Positions 36,501 through 43,618 of a DNA stretch of 63,745 nucleotides are shown here, piece after piece; position 1 is the stretch's first letter, and each line of letters begins with the position of its first letter. The notes under the pieces are model-generated. The model saw only the letters and a program-made list of their open reading frames with translations. It was not told the DNA's origin and searched no databases. The stretch comes from a bacterium ADurb.Bin243. Lineage in GTDB: Bacteria > Muiribacteriota > UBA9980. The translations under genes were made by a program, and so were the position numbers. The stretch spans positions 1 through 63,745 of the forward strand of contig MWBZ01000018.1 of assembly GCA_002069765.1 (NCBI GenBank), read 5' to 3'.

Positions 36501-37214
36501 GCTAATATTCTCGATATCGCAAAGATCGATTTCGATAAAATAGACGCAATATTATTGAGCGGTCAGACCTGCAAAAGCCGTCAGATACGGGAATATTTCG
36601 AAAAAAAATATGTCAGGGAAGGTGTAGCGGCAGAAGATTTCGTTATTTTTGATGACAAACTCTGCAAATCGGGCGTGGCAATAGGAGCTGCCTACTTCAT
36701 TAACAGCGAGGCCTTTGATGTCCAGAAATCTATTATGAATAAAATTAAAAGCAGCTATGGCTACAAACTCAAAAGCGATGTTTTTCAGCCTATTATAACC
36801 CGAAATACGGACATCATTACCGGAAAAGGCTCTAAAAAAACTATATTAGAGCATTCGTTCGATTATAAAGGCGTCGTCAACATCGGTCATGACGAAGAAG
36901 AACCAAATTTTAAGATAGAAATAGAAATATTTATAAATAAAGGCCCGGATAATCCTGATAATTCATCTGACAGGGTTTCTATAAACGAGATCAATCGTAA
37001 AAATTTCGTTCGCGCCGGCAGGATCATAGAAAAAAATATTCCGGCCCATCTTGTCGATTATGATGAAAACAAAAGGCGCGGCAGCGCAAAGATATATTTT
37101 AAAGTGAATGAATACGAATTTTTTGAATTTTATTTAAAGAAAGACAATAACGAAATAATGCTTCAATTCGAACCTCAGCCTCTGCCGGAAAAGTTGATCG
37201 ACGATGTCTATTAG
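33582..37214 (+). CDS. zinc-ribbon / beta-sandwich / Hsp70-like ATPase fusion, 1210 residues
   Basis: The N-terminus is a zinc ribbon (CSCG ... CSRCG, residues 3-20) with further CxxC pairs to about residue 65. Residues ~70-340 look like beta-sandwich domains, then a helical region to ~480. The Hsp70/actin-type ATPase starts near 608: phosphate 1 loop AIDFGTSNSCLA, phosphate 2 loop NIDFGGGTVDLALV (about 812) and adenosine loop ILLSGQTCKSRQI (about 989). ILTHPVDFKYAQKNEIKKVL and WLEEPVAYICGY match the Hsp70 segment between them. All nucleotide motifs are intact. The last ~170 residues are beta-rich, in the place of a substrate-binding domain. This is not canonical DnaK. The next gene overlaps by 11 bases. 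Confidence 0.85.
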   Translation: MNCSCGYAIKNEDIFCSRCGRILRLFWLSWKSGDGRESNLQCERCVKRCDKNPATFDSDDFISCGNNPQFKKIVDYDEINKNGGRGFVVIKNSCGLDLSMNLNCLKSENLDLISKHEGVKIVAGDKYELPFGVKSIDDVKGQITAKYEIKDESSDYYFTFELEVTKPAIVNILRPEFCGKEVNMLSSADGYYLEFRNEGGTEVSLSLKDEFFVIIKDAQGNAVEMKAVDFFEIDSANETFSIGFNPPFKKIPFKFKVKNIKNEFEKEYVSTSENTWNFNAELVLRYRGKEFKTPVNWLFKYPAKLKLDAERLIEVSDASTKNVAVSISNEGYQELVIKDIKFEFVDPYIRNYKRKYDFLMLINEINRIISDDKVLYNIYMLALRIILCDLVQSAKEFEKINTLKDQAKKFNGFFIKFQESFKTKMPTKEEKVKWLRDIQHTKFLAESINDAITEKFYKIVILAFLMSLADTKSKHTPEYKIIDQIRDIFSVSEQDFNSIVYEDLPLCPPIKIYEILNIKNNKETNFKLSYKKYDKTGKPIYENIDNKIDFAFEFKDSVLAKTIAFDDNKFYCDMKLKIISNSAQSSSDNYDEYIQAMSLEMKKVAPCIKSIAIDFGTSNSCLACHIDDYPIRKLNSEDSGRGDCVSIKFDDYDRRENHVGKTDRSLSIVYFANESERIVGNAAILKQTENPGMVARSMKLLLGNRQDITFVDRSGQIKPFRKQSTDIIKMFLNDILAVAKGDLEKYIEKIILTHPVDFKYAQKNEIKKVLNDLRIDQIEWLEEPVAYICGYMDKYKSKIDELLKFKNELYYLNIDFGGGTVDLALVKFTLPDKSNEEDRINHEILACNGRELGGDKIDRHIRRYLIKNMKGIDMLDEAILSEKASDISGKHNSDILIRNLTRLRDAAENIKITFSTQEGRQSFSRTEYNNDEVTLTVDLSKNDGNSRPFKHNISLDEYKNILFSKLRETDDLVANILDIAKIDFDKIDAILLSGQTCKSRQIREYFEKKYVREGVAAEDFVIFDDKLCKSGVAIGAAYFINSEAFDVQKSIMNKIKSSYGYKLKSDVFQPIITRNTDIITGKGSKKTILEHSFDYKGVVNIGHDEEEPNFKIEIEIFINKGPDNPDNSSDRVSINEINRKNFVRAGRIIEKNIPAHLVDYDENKRRGSAKIYFKVNEYEFFEFYLKKDNNEIMLQFEPQPLPEKLIDDVY

Positions 37215-38091
37215 AAATTACATATATTTTGCCTCGGATAACACCATATATTCTTATGACGAAACGACTTTAAATATCATGAACGGCGTATATTCTGGCG
37301 ACGACGAAGTATTGAATTTCAGGCAGTCGGTTTTGCTTCCGCGTGATTTCAGAATGAACATTAAAGTCGAAAACGAATATATTGTCTTTAAAACTTTATG
37401 TTATGCAGTCGAAAAGATTCTAGCAGATAGCGAACGCGGCGATTTGTTTTTAATCGTGCCCGACTGGCTTACATCGATGAATTACGGAGAATTATTTGAC
37501 ATATTAAAGACGGCCGGATCCAGGATGTATCTGATACCTGAAAGCATTTTTCTCGCGTTATGCCCTGAAATTGAAAATGGAACGCCTCATTTAAAAATTT
37601 CATGCGGGGCGGTCAAATATGATTTCGAAATATCGGTCGAGGGCGACAGCCGGTTTATAGAAATTGAAAAAGTAGAAAGGCCCATGCAGGAGGAACGGAT
37701 AAGTGAGGGAAAGATAGTCGAGATGTTCCACGGCATTCATAACCATGCCTTTATTTATAAAATGTTCGTCAGAAAACGAAGGTTATTTGTGGCTGAAGTA
37801 AATGGCAGCGGAGTAAATATCAATGAAAACGAAGGATACAAATTCGACAGCGTAAAAAAATTTAAATTGATTGAAATATTCGATAAATATCCGGTTTCAA
37901 GGATTTTATTCGATTTTAAATCGGATCTGCTTGAAAAAAACATGCCCGGCGGGGTTGAAGCTAAGATATTCCTCGAAAGCGAATATTTTAAAATTAATTT
38001 GAGCGCCGAAAACGGTCGGAAAGTATTTAATAAATCAATAAAATTAAATAATAATATATCAGGGGTGATGATTTATGACGCGGTGGTGTAA
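37204..38091 (+). CDS. probable degenerate Hsp70/actin-like protein
   Basis: 295 residues, cytosolic. Several segments fall where Hsp70 landmarks would be: an opening strand NYIYFASDNTIYSYDE for the phosphate 1 loop, then FKTLCYAVEKILADSERGDL and FLIVPDWLTSMNYGELFDIL for the AVVTVPAYF region. LIPESIFLALCPE matches the INEPTAAA helix, and LKISCGAVKYDFEISV lies where LGGGTFDVS should be. The catalytic glycines and Asp are missing, so it would be a pseudo-ATPase. This is reasoning from pattern, not a computed match. It overlaps both neighbours (11 and 17 bases) and so is translated with the intact Hsp70-like protein. It may be its partner. Confidence 0.55.
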   Translation: MSIRNYIYFASDNTIYSYDETTLNIMNGVYSGDDEVLNFRQSVLLPRDFRMNIKVENEYIVFKTLCYAVEKILADSERGDLFLIVPDWLTSMNYGELFDILKTAGSRMYLIPESIFLALCPEIENGTPHLKISCGAVKYDFEISVEGDSRFIEIEKVERPMQEERISEGKIVEMFHGIHNHAFIYKMFVRKRRLFVAEVNGSGVNINENEGYKFDSVKKFKLIEIFDKYPVSRILFDFKSDLLEKNMPGGVEAKIFLESEYFKINLSAENGRKVFNKSIKLNNNISGVMIYDAVV

Positions 38092-39670
38092 GCTATTTTT
38101 AATATTTTTTACAATTATGCTAATATTTTTAGTTCCTGTTGTTGAGCATGTCAGAGCCGCTAATGAAAATTCAAAAGGTTCTACAAGTTCTACCGAGTCT
38201 GAGGGTTCGACTGCGGGAACTGGGAATTCTTCCGAACCTACCGCAAAGTCTGCAACTGCTTCATCTACGCCTACCGAAAGCCAAACAAAAAAGCATGAAA
38301 ATAAAGATATACCGACAGGTAGCAAGGATAGTAACACATCAGAAAGTAATTTTATTTTTGATACAATTCAAACTACAGTTAACTTTTTTTCTAATAATAT
38401 TAATTTTATTTTCTATGGTTTAATTACCATAATGGCTTTAGTTTTATTTATTTATTCGTTTAAGTTTATGAATAATACGGTAAATGGCTTAAATGATATT
38501 TACAACCGCTTAGATTCAATTCAGCCCGGATCAAAGACTGTGCCAGAACTTAAACCTCTTCCAATAAAAACAATTAATATTTCTGAATCTGACATGGCCA
38601 CAATTAAATCGATGTTTAAAGATACATTGTCCAAAAGCGACTTTATCCTCGAAAAAAAGGAAATGCTCAGCACGATAAAGGCCACGATGGAAGAAAAAGT
38701 TAACGCCGGCATTGAAGATAAACTTAAAAATCTCACATTATTTGAAGTGAATGGCCAGGCGGTTACGATACCGAAAGTGTTTAAAAATTATCTTGAAAAA
38801 GGCCTCCCGAAGATCAACAACTCTGAATTGATTTCACGCCACATGTGGGATCTGATAGTTATCATCGGCTCTATATATGGGGAGTTATACGAAAAAACTA
38901 AAGCTATCGCCTTAAAAGAAGCGCACAACGCTTTTCACAACAATTTTAAATCCATTAATATTTTCACCCATGAACTGAAAGTTAATAAGAGCTTGTTTGA
39001 AAAGGAATATAGCGAGGACGCTCCGGCCATAGATAAAATTTTATCTGTAATCGATGTGCAGCGGTTCGCTAATTATGATATTTCGCAAAACTCATCGGAA
39101 ATTTTTGGTATAGTACTGATCAATACTTTCGCCGGATTGAGCGATATGGATATTTCCAATGCGGATGCTGCCGCGGTAATCAAATCGCCTGAATTTAAGG
39201 ACAAATGCGAAGAAGAAATTAAAAAATTACTGTCGACGAAACTCCACGCATACATCGCATCTAAAAAAAGCGAACTCGTCGGTTACATATCCGAAGTGAA
39301 AGAATTTTCCATTCAGGTTATCGAAAAAATAGCCGTTAAAAAATTCAGGCAGCTGGACTTCGTCAAAAAATTAAATAAACTAGACGCGAATGAAGAAAAA
39401 TTATACATTTCGATTAAAGCTTTATATGAAAATATGGCGTCTTTTATTGAAGAATATTATCATAGAAAATATTTTTTCGTTCCTATGGGCGTCAATTACA
39501 AAGACAAACAGTATCAGGAATATATAAACGAAAATTTCGAGGAAGCCAGCGAGCAGGAAGCTGGAATATTACTTAAAAAATATGACGTAGTAGATGTTAT
39601 ATACGAATGTTATCATGACAAAGTCACCAATAAATCATATAAAGCAACTGTAAAAGTTAAATTGTTTTAG
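38075..39670 (+). CDS. single-pass membrane protein with large cytosolic helical domain
   Basis: 531 residues. Signal peptide 1-27 (ending HVRAA), a Ser/Thr-rich exported linker to about residue 90, one membrane helix near 108-130 (IFYGLITIMALVLFIYSFKF), then ~400 mostly helical cytosolic residues. I recognise no domain. GGGGTGATG before the ATG lies inside the previous gene, and the overlap is 17 bases. With its exported N-terminus and large inner domain it could connect the vWA protein outside to the tubulin-like and Hsp70-like proteins inside. That is inference from topology. Confidence 0.72.
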   Translation: MTRWCKLFLIFFTIMLIFLVPVVEHVRAANENSKGSTSSTESEGSTAGTGNSSEPTAKSATASSTPTESQTKKHENKDIPTGSKDSNTSESNFIFDTIQTTVNFFSNNINFIFYGLITIMALVLFIYSFKFMNNTVNGLNDIYNRLDSIQPGSKTVPELKPLPIKTINISESDMATIKSMFKDTLSKSDFILEKKEMLSTIKATMEEKVNAGIEDKLKNLTLFEVNGQAVTIPKVFKNYLEKGLPKINNSELISRHMWDLIVIIGSIYGELYEKTKAIALKEAHNAFHNNFKSINIFTHELKVNKSLFEKEYSEDAPAIDKILSVIDVQRFANYDISQNSSEIFGIVLINTFAGLSDMDISNADAAAVIKSPEFKDKCEEEIKKLLSTKLHAYIASKKSELVGYISEVKEFSIQVIEKIAVKKFRQLDFVKKLNKLDANEEKLYISIKALYENMASFIEEYYHRKYFFVPMGVNYKDKQYQEYINENFEEASEQEAGILLKKYDVVDVIYECYHDKVTNKSYKATVKVKLF

Positions 39671-39709
39671 TGAATTCAACTTATTTGCTTTCTAGAAGGT
39701 GTATTTCAG

Positions 39710-41758
39710 GTGTCCAGAAAAATAAAGAGCTGCCCTTACCATGAATGCGGCAATAAAGAAATTATAATCTCAGAAGGAAAGTATTACTCTTATTGCGGCG
39801 AATGTAAAAAATTCGTCGTAAACTGCGAGGCATGCAAATCAGTCAACAGGATCGACGCCATATTTTGCCGCTGCTGCGGGCGCGGGATCACTTTTAATAC
39901 CGGCGCTCTTTATTATGAGCCAAAAGTCAACCACCGTAAGAACGGCATAGTATGCATGCGGTTCGAAGATTTCGAGTCTAGGCCCAACTACGAGTGGAAA
40001 TTAAACGATAAACCTCTGGCGGCTCATATACATGAAGACGGCTTTAACATCGCGTCCAACTGGATTGTTGGTTATGACTACATTATTTATATTCTATGTG
40101 ATACAAGACGTAACGATAGTTTAGTTAAAAACCGTTATGAGTTGTGCTTATGTTCAATAAGCGAGAAAAATCCAGGAAGCAGAAGGTTAAAATTAGAAAT
40201 TGAAGAACTTCCTTCAGAACACAACTTTAAAGATAGCGAAAGCGAAACACAATACGATTTTCATTTGTATCTTTATTACGGCCGCGTATACATATCGACG
40301 CCATACAGAATAATCGACATCGGTATGGATCTTAACCAAAATACCGACGCCAGTGTTTTGAAATGCTTTGATAAATATTCTTCTCTGAAGGATACCGAAT
40401 TGGGCCACAGCAATAAGAACTTTATTTCGTCTAATATAGCGATGACGCCATATTGTTTCATATTTGCCGTTAAAAATGAAGAAACCGGCTTATCGAGAAT
40501 AATATTCCTTAATTCGGAATCTTCAATTAAACATGAGATATCAAATGTGATTGTGAAAAAAAACATCACCCAAAACGATGAAACTCAATATGATTTTATC
40601 TCAAAAACTAAATATGTTCAGCAACAAAAAGACTATAAATTATATGAATTTGATGAAACGTTCGTATCGCTTCTTCATGACGGGCAGAACTCGTTCTACT
40701 TCGCAGTAAATTCATGCTCTGAGATGAATGATTCAAACGCAAGGATTCTTGAACTGAAATTCGACCCCAAATCTAATTTTAAAAAAATCGAGTCGATCGG
40801 TTTCATTGATATTGAAGGCGCAATCGGCCGGGAAATTGATTTTAATGTAAAGTCAGGGCGAAATTGCTTTAATCTGGCCTTATATCAGGACAAATCTTCG
40901 GATAAAAACCATCTTTTATTTGCCAGCGGTTATCGAGGATATTTTGTAAAACATATGTCAAAAAAATTGAATCCGGATTTTAAAGAGTATATTTTCTTTA
41001 AAAACGATTCAGAGCGTAAATTAAAAAATATTCCATTCATCAATTTATATATAGGCTCAGGCGCTAATTATCACGGCACTATATGCTGGAACAAGAACAA
41101 AGAAAGTTCGCAGGCCTTCATAATACAAATAACCGGAACCGGTAATTTTAAATTTAATGATTCGTCATCGGTAAAAGAAATCAATGAAATCGAAGGCGAG
41201 GCGTTAACTATTAACTTTAAAAATGGCGAATCTGGATGCTTTTTCATAGGCCTTAAAAATGGTGGCGAAAAAATATTATTTTATTTAATGCCAGGTGATC
41301 ATTTTTTCTCTGAAAAATCAGATATAGCGACAATAACTTCAAAAATACGCCATATAATCTATTTAAATAATAAAATATACCTGCTGTCTGATTGGGGACT
41401 TTATTGCATGGAATACACGCGAAACGAGGATATCGCTGAATTACTGAAAAATATCGATGCGTTCTATAAGTTTTGCGAATTCAAGAAAATACCTCAGGCT
41501 AATTATATTCACATAGCAGAGAAAATGAGCAAACTCGTAAAAGTTAACAATACGTCGAAAGAAATAAAATTAGCTATATACATTATAGAACAAGAATTTT
41601 ATGGCGTAACCTCCAAGATTAACGAATTTAATGAAAAAATTAAAAATTCCGACGTAAGCGAAATTAATATAGCTGATATCGAACCTATAAAAAACCTGGA
41701 AAAAGGCCTTAAAGAATTTTTAAATGCCATTCCAAAAAAATACAAAAAAAATGATTAA
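39710..41758 (+). CDS. double zinc-ribbon protein with beta-propeller-like body
   Basis: 682 residues from GTG 39710, preceded by AGAAGGTG. Two zinc ribbons occupy the N-terminus: CPYHECG ... YCGECKK (residues 6-32) and CEACKS ... CRCCGRG (40-60). The remainder to about residue 570 is rich in beta strands with recurring hydrophobic-Tyr patterns (YIIYILCDTRR, VYISTPYRIIDIGMD, IYLLSDWGLYCMEY), suggesting a propeller. The last ~100 residues are helical. No signal or membrane segment. No family recognised. The zinc-ribbon start is shared with the Hsp70-like protein and with the protein at 46569, so it may mark a docking role within the locus. Confidence 0.72.
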   Translation: MSRKIKSCPYHECGNKEIIISEGKYYSYCGECKKFVVNCEACKSVNRIDAIFCRCCGRGITFNTGALYYEPKVNHRKNGIVCMRFEDFESRPNYEWKLNDKPLAAHIHEDGFNIASNWIVGYDYIIYILCDTRRNDSLVKNRYELCLCSISEKNPGSRRLKLEIEELPSEHNFKDSESETQYDFHLYLYYGRVYISTPYRIIDIGMDLNQNTDASVLKCFDKYSSLKDTELGHSNKNFISSNIAMTPYCFIFAVKNEETGLSRIIFLNSESSIKHEISNVIVKKNITQNDETQYDFISKTKYVQQQKDYKLYEFDETFVSLLHDGQNSFYFAVNSCSEMNDSNARILELKFDPKSNFKKIESIGFIDIEGAIGREIDFNVKSGRNCFNLALYQDKSSDKNHLLFASGYRGYFVKHMSKKLNPDFKEYIFFKNDSERKLKNIPFINLYIGSGANYHGTICWNKNKESSQAFIIQITGTGNFKFNDSSSVKEINEIEGEALTINFKNGESGCFFIGLKNGGEKILFYLMPGDHFFSEKSDIATITSKIRHIIYLNNKIYLLSDWGLYCMEYTRNEDIAELLKNIDAFYKFCEFKKIPQANYIHIAEKMSKLVKVNNTSKEIKLAIYIIEQEFYGVTSKINEFNEKIKNSDVSEINIADIEPIKNLEKGLKEFLNAIPKKYKKND

Positions 41759-41785
41759 TATCATTCAGGGCGGTGTGGTCGATAA

Positions 41786-43618
41786 ATGTATGAAAACTGT
41801 CTTGACATCAAGGAAAATTTCAAAAAATTAAGTAGTTCTGAAATAGAGATACTTAAATATATTTTCACGCCAGTCGAATTCGAGTCGAGCTCATTAAATA
41901 AATCAGGCCATATTAAAATAAATAACTTTGAAGCGGGTCATCCGAAGCAATCTGAATCTTCGGGTTCTAGAATTTCAATAATTAATATCTCTAAAAATAT
42001 CATAAACAAGATAAGGCTTCCTTTAAATAAAGAATTCGAAGGTTTTTTCGCGATATATATTAAAGATGAATGGCTTGAAATAAATACCTCGGCTTTTAAT
42101 AAAAGCGTTGAAATTTATTCAATAGACGTCATCCATTCGGACAGAAGTTCCTTGATAATATGGATATCTAAAGGCTGCGGCATAATAGATGTTCAAGTCG
42201 GCGTCAATGAATTGTATTTGAACGATGGCTTGAATTCGACTGAAATATTCATGCATGGCGAAGAAGTATCATACTTTTATTCTGCGATTTTTCAAAATGA
42301 AGCACAGAAACGCGTTGCGCCATTATTCAAACTGAGCTCGTCATGGAAATACTTTAAGCCGGTAAATTTTTACAGTAATGATTATGTCGAGATCGCTAAA
42401 AATAATGAATATCAGAGGTCGAAGATCGTCATCGGCCTGACCGGAGGATCAAAGTTCAATAATTATGAGGTGTTTTCCAGAAGAGGATATGTAAAAAAGA
42501 TTGCTTTTACAGACGAAGAAGCCGACAGGGTAATTATAAGATTCACTGATAACTTCATCAAACTCGATTACAACGATGACTTTGAAGACATAATTGTTTT
42601 GAAAATTTTTGGAGTAGAATATGGCTTCAAAATTAAATTAAACAAAATAGGATTGGTCTGCGAGCAAAAAAAACTGATAGATCAAAAAAAATATGAATTG
42701 GCTCCGGTAAAATATGACGGCGAAGAAATATATATTTTTTTTGACTACGCTTATCCTGATTATAAATACCCTCAAAATTTTTTTGTTCAATTTTCATTTC
42801 CGATTCAGCCGGCTACTAAAAAAATTTCGCTGGAACTTTCATCGTTTGAAAACAGTTCAGGCGTAGAATTCGAATGGCGCGATCCTGACAATTTATGTGT
42901 TAAATTGAAAACAGTGAACGCACCTAAAATCAGCGAACTGAACAATTTGAATATGTTAAAAAAAAAATCGGAAGTGGAATTAAAAGAAATTCATACCGGC
43001 CAGAAAAGGTTTTTAAAATTCGAATATGCAATAAGATACTCTCCCGCGAAGATCAGCGAGATTAATATATCGGCCGTTGAAATTAATTACCCGGTCACGT
43101 TTAAAATATGGAAATATTTTTCTAAATTTGAAGCGGGTAATAATATAGTTTTTTTAGACGAGCTTGCCGCCGTTTTAATCACCGTTAAAAATATCGTGGA
43201 TTTTCCAATTTTAATGAGGAATTTTTCGTTTTTTACCGGAATTAAAAATAACACGATCATCGACAGCGACCTATTATCTAAAACTATGATCGAAGGCCAG
43301 TATAAAAAAGTATTGCCCCCGGATAACGGTTTAAAAGATAGCCATAGCGTTGAATTGAGGCCGAAGCTGTCGTGCGAATGGCGATTCGCTTTTATTTATA
43401 ATTATTATAAATTTTTCGAGGTGCCTGATCTTTGTGTTCATTCGGATTTAACCGTAAAAATTTATGACGGTTACAGGCCGGTTGAAGTTAAAAAGCCATG
43501 TTATTTTATTAATTTATCGCAGATAAATTTTATTGTGAAAATCTACGGTCTTGTTTTATTAGTGGTTTTATTGGCGATAATATTCGCGATAGCCAGATTA
43601 TGGGTGATCAAAGTATGA
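41786..43618 (+). CDS. tail-anchored beta-rich protein of the vWA/tubulin locus
   Basis: 610 residues. No N-terminal signal; one membrane helix at the very C-terminus (about 586-607, YGLVLLVVLLAIIFAIARLW), so it is tail-anchored with the bulk in the cytosol. The body is beta-rich, probably several sandwich domains (KYPQNFFVQFSFPIQPATKK and similar). The general style resembles the middle of the Hsp70-like protein at 33582. GGGCGGTGTGG before ATG 41786 is the only ribosome-binding candidate. The next gene starts inside its stop codon (ATGA at 43615). Confidence 0.68.
   Translation: MYENCLDIKENFKKLSSSEIEILKYIFTPVEFESSSLNKSGHIKINNFEAGHPKQSESSGSRISIINISKNIINKIRLPLNKEFEGFFAIYIKDEWLEINTSAFNKSVEIYSIDVIHSDRSSLIIWISKGCGIIDVQVGVNELYLNDGLNSTEIFMHGEEVSYFYSAIFQNEAQKRVAPLFKLSSSWKYFKPVNFYSNDYVEIAKNNEYQRSKIVIGLTGGSKFNNYEVFSRRGYVKKIAFTDEEADRVIIRFTDNFIKLDYNDDFEDIIVLKIFGVEYGFKIKLNKIGLVCEQKKLIDQKKYELAPVKYDGEEIYIFFDYAYPDYKYPQNFFVQFSFPIQPATKKISLELSSFENSSGVEFEWRDPDNLCVKLKTVNAPKISELNNLNMLKKKSEVELKEIHTGQKRFLKFEYAIRYSPAKISEINISAVEINYPVTFKIWKYFSKFEAGNNIVFLDELAAVLITVKNIVDFPILMRNFSFFTGIKNNTIIDSDLLSKTMIEGQYKKVLPPDNGLKDSHSVELRPKLSCEWRFAFIYNYYKFFEVPDLCVHSDLTVKIYDGYRPVEVKKPCYFINLSQINFIVKIYGLVLLVVLLAIIFAIARLWVIKV

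Noticed and set aside
33582-37214. The Hsp70-like protein as ordinary DnaK
   Set aside because: The ATPase motifs are in the second half, after a zinc ribbon and beta domains, and there is no DnaJ, GrpE or typical substrate-binding domain beside it.
43600-43614. Upstream ATG for the polytopic ankyrin protein
   Set aside because: ATG at 43615 forms the usual ATGA overlap with the preceding stop. The upstream one lengthens the overlap without a better ribosome-binding site.
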